This document shows positions 8,674-19,208 of a stretch of 26,651 nt of DNA, one piece after another. Under the pieces are notes generated by a model. That model ran no database searches. It was given only the letters and a program-made list of their open reading frames with translations, and was not told the DNA's origin. The stretch comes from a virus. A program made the position numbers and the translations under genes. The DNA lies in the IMG/VR virus record IMGVR_UViG_3300034280_000691, positions 1 through 26,651 of that record. One strand, given 5' to 3'. Positions within the stretch are counted from its first letter, which is position 1; every line of letters begins with the position of its first letter.

Positions 8674-9504
8674 ATGACAGCCATACAGGGAGACAGATTC
8701 GGGATATATACATGGACGCAGGACTCAGACGAGTTCACGCGTGTTCAGATGAATACTTCCCACGATGCTATAGAGGACTACAGCGCAAAATTTTTTACTG
8801 GATCTGACGCTCCTCCATCGCCTGGAACAGCAATACATGTAGGTGCTGTTTACTACAGGACTTCCAATGCTGTTCTTTACTGGTATACGGGTTTAATCAA
8901 TTTAGGAACTGGTGTATTCACGGCTGGCACATGGTTACCCCTAAACCAGTACGGAGTTGTTGGCGATATTCAGTCAATAACTGCAGGAGGATCGTCTTCC
9001 GCTGGAGTTTCATCAAGCATAGCTAGGGCTGACCATACGCACGCTCTTTCGGCATCTACAACGCCATCATCAATTAGCACTACGGCGGCTGTTGGAACTA
9101 GTTCGCAGGTAGCTAGAGCCGACCATGTTCATGCTCTTTCTAGTGGTTCAATTGACTCATCTGCCTTTTTCACTTCTGGTATAGTTGACGAAAGCGCAAT
9201 AGGGTCAGCCGCAGTAACGTCTGCAAAAATAAAGAGTAGCGGCTCAGTTGACGCTGACAGAACAATTGAGTCCAATCACATAAAAAATAACGCTGTTATA
9301 GAGAGAACAATAAATGCTGCAGCTGTATCAAAAGACAAGATTGCATCAGACAGTATTGTCAAAGTCAAGGTTCACACAGACGTAGCTGGTGGTCCGGGAG
9401 TTTATTTTAACGCCACTGCTTCTGGTGGTGGAGCAATCACTTACGGAACAGCTGCTGTATCTGGAGCGGCAAACGATGGTGACATATACCTAAGGTATAT
9501 CTAG
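8674..9504 (+). CDS. Tail fibre protein with ADHTHALS repeats
   Basis: A 276-residue low-complexity structural protein. Two imperfect repeats occur in the middle: ISxxxAxG(T/S)SSxxARADHxHAL, with ADHTHAL near residue 126 and ADHVHAL near 150. This motif is common in phage tail fibres. A Ser/Ala/Lys-rich segment follows (AVTSAKIKS... DADRTIESNHIKNNAVIERTI), with spacing typical of trimeric fibre shafts. The C-terminus is beta-rich and Gly-rich. It is the first gene after the baseplate block and has a good AGGTGAT ribosome site. The likely role is a fibre or baseplate-to-fibre connector. The receptor is unknown. Confidence 0.75.
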   Translation: MTAIQGDRFGIYTWTQDSDEFTRVQMNTSHDAIEDYSAKFFTGSDAPPSPGTAIHVGAVYYRTSNAVLYWYTGLINLGTGVFTAGTWLPLNQYGVVGDIQSITAGGSSSAGVSSSIARADHTHALSASTTPSSISTTAAVGTSSQVARADHVHALSSGSIDSSAFFTSGIVDESAIGSAAVTSAKIKSSGSVDADRTIESNHIKNNAVIERTINAAAVSKDKIASDSIVKVKVHTDVAGGPGVYFNATASGGGAITYGTAAVSGAANDGDIYLRYI

Positions 9505-9517
9505 TAGGTCATTAACC

Positions 9518-11614
9518 ATGCCAGCTGAACAACAATCACACATATACGTCAATGATGCTTGGCGAGCCGTTGACGAGGTGTTTGTCTACACTGATGGTGC
9601 ATGGAAGCGCGTAAATCAAGCCCACGTTAATCATTCTGGAGCATGGCGTAGATGGTACGCCTATGACGCAACGGCCCCTACTGTTTCCTCGTTTAACTTG
9701 AGTGGATTGACAGCGGGAGCTACATACGGACCATCTCAGACATCTGCTACATATATACTTACATTCTCTGAAGCTGTAACCGGTCTAGCGATTGGGGATT
9801 TATCTTTCGTTGGTACATCAACTGGATGGACAATCGGAACGCCAACAAATCCGTCCAGTGATCAAAAGACATATCAAATACCACTAACTGCAACATCGCC
9901 AACAAGCGGAACTGTTCAAATACGGCTAGCAAATAGTTCAGTCTCGGATTTAATAGATGGCTCTGCATATAATGTTTTCAGTTCTGGGCCAGTGAATTCT
10001 CAATCTTTCATAATTGATGCTGAGACACCTTCTGTCGTGTCCTTCTCGAGCAACACCTCAGGAGCATCTAGAACTGTTGTATTTAATCTAACATTTTCTG
10101 AGTCTGTAACTGGCTTGACGACATCAGACATACAGGTCGGATCCGGTACATCAACTGGGTGGCAAGTATCTTCAGTGGCTGGTTCTGGAGCTGCCTACAC
10201 GGTTACATTCACAGAAACATCAACTGGATCAACCATTGACGGAACTTTAGTTCCACGATTACTAGCCGATGGTGTTACGGATTTGTTCGGAAATACTGGG
10301 CCAACTGCGAACGCAACGGCAACATCGTTTGCTGTTGTCAGAAAACCACCCACGCCATCCATAACCGCAAACACGTCAGTTAATACAAGTCTTCACAACC
10401 GCAGGATTGACACAACAGCATCAATGCCAGCAAGCCTCACATCCATTGATACTGTATATGCGTATTACTACGATTCAAACGACAACTATATTGCAAGTAG
10501 CGTTTTAACAAATAGTGTTACAGCTACAACAAGTGCTTTCACATCATCTTTTGCAAAAGATGTTGGTCGTAATCCAGGCACTAAATATTATGTTCGTATT
10601 CAGACGAGGAACACAGATGGACTATTTAGTGATGTCTCAGCTCGATCTGAGATAACAACCGGTGCAGATCAGACCCCGCCAACCGTTGCGACGCCAACGA
10701 TTGATAGACCAACAGTGTTCACAGATCCAGGCTATCCAGGAAGATCTTCAAACACCCGTGATCTCCGAATTAACTGGAATTACTCTGCCTTATCAAACGA
10801 GGTTGGTTCAATTACCGTCTATTTAGCTGGTACTAGCTGGGACATCACTAGGCCGGCACTTGGATGGGGCAGTGGTGGCGACTCTAGAACAGCAACCGGC
10901 CTCACGTGGAATACTTCTTATTCTGGGTTTATACGGTCACATGATATTTATGGTGGAGTAAATAGCACTGCAGACTCTGGAAGCGCAAGTAACACAACTC
11001 AGGCCCCAGGGTCAACGGCTCAGGCTAATTTTACCCAGACTTATACGAATAACCCGCTACGAAGAGTGGCTGGATCGGCTAGTACTGTCAGCGGAACCAA
11101 CTCTGGGAGTGTTGCCGAAGTCTTTGACGGAGATTTAAACACATATTGGATAAGTGGTTCCCAACCAGCCTCATCGGGTATTCGTTGGCAGGGTTCTTTT
11201 TCTGGTTACCCAGCAAAAACTGGGGCTTTCCTAGATCGCGTATACCTCACGTCAATAAGCATCAGAACAGTATTGCAACATACAAACATATACACATGCT
11301 TGTTAAGAAACATTACAAACGTGTGGGACAGCCAAAACGCATACACTAGTACTGATCAATATTCAGGGCAGTACTTTTTGACGCAAATAACTGGCCAAGG
11401 TGGAGATCAGTGGACCACCACATGGGCTGGCGACTACACATTGGCTACACCCGCAAATGATGCTTCAGGCGGGCGATTCACTCTATATTTCCCAATGAAC
11501 GGGCGTTCATACAACGGAACGCTGGGTATTACAAATACGAATTTACGCGCAATAATACGGGAAGTTGATTTTACTGCAGTTGTGTCCAGCTACAACCCTG
11601 CCTACAACTGGTAA
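9518..11614 (+). CDS. Modular adhesin-like tail fibre: Ig-like, fibronectin-like and discoidin-like domains
   Basis: A 698-residue protein. The N-terminal 45 residues repeat a short motif (VNDAWRAV, YTDGAWKRV, NHSGAWRRW), common at the attachment ends of phage fibre proteins. Two bacterial Ig-like domains follow (about 48-165 and 168-270), each with YILTFSEAVTGL- or NLTFSESVTGL-type strands. Two fibronectin-III-like domains come next (about 275-378, with YYVRIQTRNTDGLFSD, and about 382-490). The C-terminal 190 residues resemble a discoidin/F5-8C-type jelly roll, with AEVFDGDLNTYWISG as its typical N-terminal motif. Such domains bind carbohydrates or cell surfaces. The domain names are pattern-based. 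The gene is certain and an adhesin role is likely. Confidence 0.75.
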   Translation: MPAEQQSHIYVNDAWRAVDEVFVYTDGAWKRVNQAHVNHSGAWRRWYAYDATAPTVSSFNLSGLTAGATYGPSQTSATYILTFSEAVTGLAIGDLSFVGTSTGWTIGTPTNPSSDQKTYQIPLTATSPTSGTVQIRLANSSVSDLIDGSAYNVFSSGPVNSQSFIIDAETPSVVSFSSNTSGASRTVVFNLTFSESVTGLTTSDIQVGSGTSTGWQVSSVAGSGAAYTVTFTETSTGSTIDGTLVPRLLADGVTDLFGNTGPTANATATSFAVVRKPPTPSITANTSVNTSLHNRRIDTTASMPASLTSIDTVYAYYYDSNDNYIASSVLTNSVTATTSAFTSSFAKDVGRNPGTKYYVRIQTRNTDGLFSDVSARSEITTGADQTPPTVATPTIDRPTVFTDPGYPGRSSNTRDLRINWNYSALSNEVGSITVYLAGTSWDITRPALGWGSGGDSRTATGLTWNTSYSGFIRSHDIYGGVNSTADSGSASNTTQAPGSTAQANFTQTYTNNPLRRVAGSASTVSGTNSGSVAEVFDGDLNTYWISGSQPASSGIRWQGSFSGYPAKTGAFLDRVYLTSISIRTVLQHTNIYTCLLRNITNVWDSQNAYTSTDQYSGQYFLTQITGQGGDQWTTTWAGDYTLATPANDASGGRFTLYFPMNGRSYNGTLGITNTNLRAIIREVDFTAVVSSYNPAYNW

Positions 11615-11617
11615 GCC

Positions 11618-11941
11618 ATGGAACAAGTATTTATCGCCGTAGCAACTGTCCTAACCGCCATTATCTCTAGCGCAGTAATAATGCGTGGACAACGCCGCGA
11701 AAGCGCGCAACACGAGGCAGATAACAACACAGTCCAAATACAAACCATATTTGATGGTTATAGTCGCATCGTTGCTGACCTGCACGCAGAAGTCCAGAGG
11801 CTACACTCTGTAGTGGACGCACTCCATAGGGAACAGGAGATATGCGAAGAGCGAAATGTTGCTCTAGAGCTAGAAATTGAAAACCTGCAAAGCAGGATAT
11901 GCCGACTGGAGGAGACTAGTAATGGAGCCAGAAGAGACTAA
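11618..11941 (+). CDS. Small membrane-anchored coiled-coil protein
   Basis: A 107-residue protein. Residues about 4-24 (VFIAVATVLTAIISSAVIM) are one hydrophobic helix followed by basic residues RGQRR, giving a predicted N-out/C-in or signal-anchor topology. Residues about 45-100 are rich in Leu/Glu/Arg heptads (DLHAEVQRLHSVVDALHREQ), a clear coiled coil. Small TM-plus-coiled-coil proteins occur in phage lysis cassettes (spanin-like or holin-associated), and another candidate lysis protein lies at 14233. No endolysin is adjacent, so the lysis role is only a guess. Its end overlaps the next gene by 20 bases. Confidence 0.65.
   Translation: MEQVFIAVATVLTAIISSAVIMRGQRRESAQHEADNNTVQIQTIFDGYSRIVADLHAEVQRLHSVVDALHREQEICEERNVALELEIENLQSRICRLEETSNGARRD
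11908..11914 (+). promoter_or_regulatory. Shine-Dalgarno deciding the start at 11922
   Basis: GGAGGAG lies 7 bases before the ATG at 11922, inside the 3' end of the upstream gene. It favours this start over an in-frame ATG at 11877, which lies deep in the previous gene. Confidence 0.6.
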
Positions 11942-12161
11942 TAATATATTTATTGACATTGTTAAAAAAGCAATGCCAGACAAAATTGTCGCGAATTTTT
12001 TAGTTGTCGCAGAAGTGGTTGACGGAACAAATACAGAGCTGTCAATTTTCGTTAGTGAATCAATGACTCCTTGGCTGGCTAGTGGAATGTTGCAAGCGGC
12101 CATGGATATGGTTGCCGATAACCAACAGTCAATAATTGAAGACGATGAAGATGATGAGTAA
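11922..12161 (+). CDS. Small acidic protein of unknown function
   Basis: A 79-residue protein when started at 11922, the ATG preceded by GGAGGAG. It begins MEPEETNNIFIDIVKKAMPD and has a compact hydrophobic centre. It ends in an acidic tail (SIIEDDEDDE). I do not recognise a family. The acidic C-terminus recalls small chaperone- or decoy-type proteins, but nothing proves it. It overlaps the membrane/coiled-coil gene by 20 bases, so the two are probably translated together. Confidence 0.6.
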   Translation: MEPEETNNIFIDIVKKAMPDKIVANFLVVAEVVDGTNTELSIFVSESMTPWLASGMLQAAMDMVADNQQSIIEDDEDDE

Positions 12162-12175
12162 CAGAATCATCATCT
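12149..12175 (+). other. Perfect 9-bp hairpin across a stop codon
   Basis: AGATGATGA (12149-12157) pairs with TCATCATCT (12167-12175) around a 9-base loop. The TAA stop of the acidic-protein gene lies in the loop. No T-run follows, so it is not a classical terminator. It could be an mRNA stability element, or simply a by-product of the Asp/Glu codon run. Confidence 0.3.
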
Positions 12176-12213
12176 GTAAGTCATTAAAAATAAGTAAACT
12201 ATAAAGACTGGTT

Positions 12214-12218
12214 GGAGG
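12214..12218 (+). promoter_or_regulatory. Shine-Dalgarno deciding the GTG start at 12224
   Basis: GGAGG lies 5 bases before GTG at 12224. A longer version would start at TTG 12212, which overlaps this signal and would have no ribosome site of its own. Confidence 0.6.
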
Positions 12219-12223
12219 CCAAG

Positions 12224-12589
12224 GTGATTGCGGGCACATACAACATCTTATGCGAACAAGGAACAACATTTGGCCGCGTGCTGGATTTGCAGTACCCAGA
12301 TCCGGATGATCCAGAGATTTACTATCCTTTTGACTTACAAAACTTTACAGCACGAATGCATGTGAGACGATCTATTGACTCTAGCTCTACTCTTGTAGAG
12401 CTAACTACCGCAAATGGTAGGATAATACTAAATGAAGAGCCAGGAAGAATTAGGTTATCAATGACAGACGCAGTAACTGCTGGAATAACAACTAGCGGCG
12501 TATATGACTTGGAAATAATTAACGGTGGCGGTGTTGTCTCTAGGGTGATTCAAGGCAACTTCACCCTCTCGCAGGAGGTAACACGATGA
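12224..12589 (+). CDS. Beta-sandwich fibre/baseplate accessory protein (BppU-N-like)
   Basis: A 121-residue protein starting at GTG (VIAGTYNILCEQGTTF), chosen for the GGAGG at ideal spacing. The pattern (QGTTFGRVLDLQYPDPDD, LQNFTARMHVR, ITTSGVYDLEIINGGGVVSRVIQGNFTLSQEVTR) matches the small phage domains found in upper-baseplate and fibre proteins. These are Ig-like sandwiches that join fibres to the baseplate, and they often sit just upstream of a hinge/fibre gene, as here. It overlaps the following start by 4 bases. No enzymatic motif is seen. Function is inferred from this family resemblance. Confidence 0.65.
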   Translation: MIAGTYNILCEQGTTFGRVLDLQYPDPDDPEIYYPFDLQNFTARMHVRRSIDSSSTLVELTTANGRIILNEEPGRIRLSMTDAVTAGITTSGVYDLEIINGGGVVSRVIQGNFTLSQEVTR

Positions 12590-12900
12590 GCTCTGGGCCA
12601 CTACCAAACCAAGTCAACATCTATCAGGACACTCCAAATCAAGTAATAATTGATCAGGATGCTGAAAATAGAGTAATTGTCCGAAGCGTCTCTGCAGCTG
12701 CTAACACTAGGCGTCATGTTCACTCTCAGGCGAGCCCGCAGACAACGTGGACAATAAATCACACGCTGGGTGGAAAACCTTCTGTAATGGTCGTGGATTC
12801 TGCAGATACAGTCGTTATTGGTGAGGTAAAATATGATAGCAGTACGCAGATAAGGATCTTGTTTACTGCAGCGTTTTCCGGGTATGCATATCTCACATAA
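12586..12900 (+). CDS. Small fibre protein with a 'PSVMVVDSA' beta domain
   Basis: A 104-residue protein. The N-terminal 35 residues repeat NQVNIYQDTPNQVIIDQDAE. Residues 45-104 (TTWTINHTLGGKPSVMVVDS, then EVKYDSSTQIRILFTAAFSGYAYLT) form a beta domain that occurs at the ends of many phage fibre proteins. A related version closes the next gene, with VTHNFNNVNVIVQIFHVSSGEIVIGDV. It overlaps the preceding gene (cgATGA), which points to translational coupling. It is probably a fibre cap or connector. Confidence 0.7.
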   Translation: MSSGPLPNQVNIYQDTPNQVIIDQDAENRVIVRSVSAAANTRRHVHSQASPQTTWTINHTLGGKPSVMVVDSADTVVIGEVKYDSSTQIRILFTAAFSGYAYLT

Positions 12901-12912
12901 AGTCGAGGGCTA

Positions 12913-14226
12913 ATGGCACAAAAATTTCTTACAAATATTGACCTAAATCAGAACCAACTGATTAATGCCACTTTTGAAAAACTGGCCACCGAACCAGCAT
13001 CGGGCAATTTTGAAGGTCGTCTTATATACGATACGGCTACCGACACCATCAAGGTGTACACAGGTTCTGCATGGAAATCTATCCCACACACCATTGTTTC
13101 TGGTGGCGGTGCTGGAATCGCAGAAGCGCTTACAGTTTCCGAGGCAAATGGTACGGTAACCCTCACTCTTAATGTTGCAGATACAGACAGTGCCGGTCTG
13201 CTACCTGCGGCAATGTGGCAAGCACTGACTGATGCAACTTCCGACGCAACAGCTTCCAAGCTGGTCAAAAGAGACGCAAACGGAAATGCCAAGGTTGCTA
13301 CCCCAACGGATGCCGCACACATTGCCACAAAAGGATACGTAGACGCTGCTCGTCAGGGTCTTGACGTAAAGCAATCGGTAAGAGTCGCTACAACTGCGCC
13401 AATCAACCTTGCCACCGACCTTGAGGCTGGGGAAACGATTGACGGAGTAACCCTCGCTGCTGGTGACCGCGTTCTCGTAAAAGACCAAAGCACAGCAACA
13501 GAGAACGGTATTTATGTCGCAGTTGCAGCAGAAGCAGGCGCTGCTTCTCGTTCGTCTGATGCTAATGGAACCGCCGACACTGGCGAACTGAAGGCTGGAA
13601 CATTCACCTTTGTTGAAGAGGGTTCCACTCACTCAGACAAGGGATTTGTTGTTTCCACAAACGGAACAATAACGATTGACTCAACTTCAATTACCTGGAC
13701 ACAGTTTTCTGGTGCTGGCTCATTTACTGCCGGTGACGGGCTTAGTCAATCTGGAAACACAATCAATGTCAACGTAACTGCTAACAGAACAGCAATTACC
13801 GCAGATGCGATTGACATTGCATCAACTTACGTTGGTCAAGACTCAATTACGACACTTGGAACAATCGGAACTGGTACTTGGGCAGCCACAGATGTTGGCG
13901 TAGCGCACGGTGGTACTGGCTCTTCAACAGAATCTGGTGCTCGTACCAACTTAGCATCATCGTCTGCTGAAGCCACGGGCCGTACATCAAGCACACCAAC
14001 GCTTGCCCGTATTGCCAAGCAAGGGTGTGCTGCTCACTCTGGTGGAACTTCAACTACCGTAGTTACGCACAACTTCAACAATGTTAATGTGATTGTGCAG
14101 ATTTTCCACGTTTCTTCTGGGGAAATTGTTATTGGAGACGTTACCTCAAGAACAGCAGACGCCATAACCGTAGTGCTGCTTGGAACAATCTCAGCAAACG
14201 ACTACACAATCGTAGTGACAGGATAG
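12913..14226 (+). CDS. Long tail fibre protein (MAQKFLT family)
   Basis: A 437-residue fibre protein. The N-terminus MAQKFLTNIDLNQNQLINA is a phage fibre attachment motif and is shared with the collagen-like gene at 14465. Recognisable units follow: GRLIYDTATDTIKVYTGSAW, ATKGYVDAARQGLDVKQSVR, then VLVKDQSTATENGIYVAVA, and a shaft segment with GLSQSGNTINVNVTANRTAI. This order is typical of T4-like aquatic phage fibres. The C-terminal 60 residues are the same beta domain type as the protein before it. Role: adsorption fibre. No catalytic or chaperone domain is visible. Confidence 0.8.
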   Translation: MAQKFLTNIDLNQNQLINATFEKLATEPASGNFEGRLIYDTATDTIKVYTGSAWKSIPHTIVSGGGAGIAEALTVSEANGTVTLTLNVADTDSAGLLPAAMWQALTDATSDATASKLVKRDANGNAKVATPTDAAHIATKGYVDAARQGLDVKQSVRVATTAPINLATDLEAGETIDGVTLAAGDRVLVKDQSTATENGIYVAVAAEAGAASRSSDANGTADTGELKAGTFTFVEEGSTHSDKGFVVSTNGTITIDSTSITWTQFSGAGSFTAGDGLSQSGNTINVNVTANRTAITADAIDIASTYVGQDSITTLGTIGTGTWAATDVGVAHGGTGSSTESGARTNLASSSAEATGRTSSTPTLARIAKQGCAAHSGGTSTTVVTHNFNNVNVIVQIFHVSSGEIVIGDVTSRTADAITVVLLGTISANDYTIVVTG

Positions 14227-14232
14227 GAAAAT

Positions 14233-14421
14233 ATGAAAATTACAGCAGAACAAAAAGCAATTGCAGCATCGTACGCAAGAAGCGTTCTTGGTGCAGCAGT
14301 AGCGGTTTACGCTTCAACAGGAGACGTAAAGATGGCAGCTAACGCCCTCTGGGCAGCTGGCCTCCCTGTTATTATGCGTTACCTGAATCCAAACGATAAA
14401 GCATTCGGCAAAAAAGCTTAA
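14233..14421 (+). CDS. Holin-like small membrane protein
   Basis: A 62-residue protein with basic/polar ends and a hydrophobic centre (ARSVLGAAVAVYASTG and ANALWAAGLPVIMRYL), giving one or two short membrane segments. It ends LNPNDKAFGKKA. Similar small proteins with an 'RYLNPNDPAFG' end are annotated as holins or unknown membrane proteins in aquatic phages. Its place inside the fibre cluster is common for lysis genes of such phages. The start follows AGGAAAAT. Holin activity is inferred. Confidence 0.6.
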   Translation: MKITAEQKAIAASYARSVLGAAVAVYASTGDVKMAANALWAAGLPVIMRYLNPNDKAFGKKA

Positions 14422-14464
14422 TGACTAGCCCTGAGGGGCATTAACAAGAGAAACGACTGAGGTC

Positions 14465-17517
<3,053 letters not shown>

Positions 17518-17518
<1 letters not shown>

Positions 17519-18432
17519 TGGCTGGTGTTCTTTCTGGAGCAGTTGGGAGTAAAAAACGAGTCACTCCCACTGTTGAATATCTTGTTATTGCAGGTGGTGG
17601 TGGAGCAGGCGGTTCATCTGGTACTAGCATTGCTGGCGGGGGTGGCGGTGCTGGTGGCTATCGCACAAACGTAACAGGAGCAACATCTGGTGGAGGCGCT
17701 TCTGCTGAAGCACCTTTCGTTGTAACTCCTGCTATTTCTTACACAGTTACCGTTGGTGCTGGAGGGAATGGTGGTACTGGTTTTGTTATGGGTACTAACG
17801 GTTCCAACTCAGTCTTTAGTACGATTACATCTCTTGGTGGCGGTGGCGGCTCCACTTGGGCAGTTGGGAATGCTCTAACTGGTGGTTCTGGCGGTGGTAC
17901 TGGAGAAAATGGTCAATCAAGTGGACCTGGCTCAGGTACAACTGGACAGGGTTTTGCTGGTGGAGATGATTCTGGATACGACAGTGGTGTTCCCTCGGCT
18001 GGAGGCGGTGGAGGTGGGGCAGGTGGAGCTGGTGCAAATACGGCAAACACTTCAACTGGTGGAAACGGAGGAGTTGGGGTATCTTCATCTATAACTGGTA
18101 CTGCCATTTTTCGTGGCGGTGGCGGCGGCGGAGCAGGAAATACAGCAGGCTCAGGAGGAAATGGCGGTGGTGGCGGAGGTCGTGCATCAACTACGGGAGC
18201 AGGCACCCCTGGCACGGCAAACACTGGCGGAGGTGGCGGTGGTTCTCTAACAAACGCAAATGAAGCAGCACAGACTGGTGCCGCTGGAGGTTCAGGAGTA
18301 GTTATTATCCGCTATCCAGATAGTTATGAAGACTTATCTTCCATTGGTGCTGGTTTGACTTATACAAAAACAACTCCGACAGGTTACAAAGTTTATACTT
18401 TTACAGCAGGAACAGGAGCAGTGACTTTCTAA
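17518..18432 (+). CDS. Glycine-rich fibre-tip adhesin
   Basis: I start it at ATG 17518 (MAGVLSGAVG), which overlaps the upstream stop as taATG; an in-frame ATG at 17488 has no ribosome site. The protein has 304 residues. VEYLVIAGGGGAGG leads into about ten runs of Gly-Gly, with YTVTVGAGGNGG between them and GGSGVVIIRYP near the end. A C-terminal beta strand pair (YKVYTFTAGTGAVTF) closes it. This layout, VxYLVVAGGGGGG ... GGSGVVIIRY ... F.GTG.ITF, is widespread in phage receptor-binding tips, where poly-Gly segments pack as polyglycine-II sandwiches (known for S16-type gp38 adhesins). Likely tip of the preceding collagen fibre. Confidence 0.8.
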
Positions 18433-19205
18433 TGCCAGCAATTACTTTTCCCGCCTCTCCTTACCAGTATCAGGTTTATACTGTTGGCTCTAAAAGTTGG
18501 CAGTGGGATGGTTCGTACTGGGTTGCTTACTACAACGAAGGCGTAGATGCTGTCTATGGCAACGGCTATGACGGTGATCAAACATTTGACGGCACCACGA
18601 CTATTACGCTTGGTGATTCAAGCACTATTGCCCCATCGAGTAGCGTCTATTCGCTGACTCAAGATGTGTACTTCAATGACTTAACCATTAACGCAAACGT
18701 GCGGATTGCTCCAAACGGATACCGCATTTTTGTAAAGAATATGTTGAAGTTCAATTCAGACTCAACAATTGGTTTTACTACTGGTTACTCAACTGCTGGT
18801 TCAATCAATCAAGGTGGCGCTGCAGCAACGTCGGTCTCGCACTCATTAGGTGGTTCTGCTACTGGTTACACGGCGACTCCCCCTACTGCCGCAACAGGTG
18901 GAACCAATGGCTACAGAAACGCACCGCAGGCGGTAAATGGATATGTAGTTGCCCTTGGCAGTTTTGCATTCCTGCGTGGTGGTGCTGGAGGTTTAGGTCA
19001 AGCTGGTGGAGGAGTTGTTATTATAGCGGCTCGCTACATCGCTGGACCATCTTCTGGAACTGGCTACATTAAAGCTCCCGCAACCGCTCCTGCTGGCGGT
19101 GGTGTTGTTATCGTAGTATCGTCTGCTGGTGAACTCCCAGCATCTATTTCAACAGATGTTACTGGTCAGAACCCGGGAACTTATATTTACGTCCAACAGG
19201 TATAG
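18432..19205 (+). CDS. Fibre-tip protein, compact paralogue of the next gene
   Basis: A 257-residue protein that starts at a taATG overlap. Its first 35 residues (FPASPYQYQVYTVGSKSWQW) are the 'WQWDGSYWV' attachment motif. Residues about 37-125 (AVYGNGYDGDQTF, then DVYFNDLTINANVRIAPNGY, RIFVKNMLKF) match the middle domain of the next gene (DTVYGTGSDGNVV, DMYYKNLTINSGVILKTNGF). A short Gly-rich stretch ends in GGGVVIVVSSAGELP and TYIYVQQV, also paralogous to the next gene's end. It lacks both the lectin-like head and the His-rich insert. It is probably a second version of the same adhesin tip. Confidence 0.75.
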   Translation: MPAITFPASPYQYQVYTVGSKSWQWDGSYWVAYYNEGVDAVYGNGYDGDQTFDGTTTITLGDSSTIAPSSSVYSLTQDVYFNDLTINANVRIAPNGYRIFVKNMLKFNSDSTIGFTTGYSTAGSINQGGAAATSVSHSLGGSATGYTATPPTAATGGTNGYRNAPQAVNGYVVALGSFAFLRGGAGGLGQAGGGVVIIAARYIAGPSSGTGYIKAPATAPAGGGVVIVVSSAGELPASISTDVTGQNPGTYIYVQQV

Positions 19206-19208
19206 AAA

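Noticed and set aside
12200-12210. T4-like late promoter (TATAAAGA, one mismatch to TATAAATA)
   Set aside because: It lies in one of the few gaps, upstream of a fibre gene, but a single imperfect match in AT-rich sequence is expected by chance. No sigma factor evidence is available here.
14425-14440. GCCC-tgag-GGGC hairpin after the holin-like gene as a terminator
   Set aside because: The stem is only 4 bp and no T-run follows.
17825-18224. Pro/His-rich minus-strand frames opposite the glycine-rich tip
   Set aside because: Complement of Gly codons (GGN) gives Pro or His runs. They are shadows of the + strand gene.
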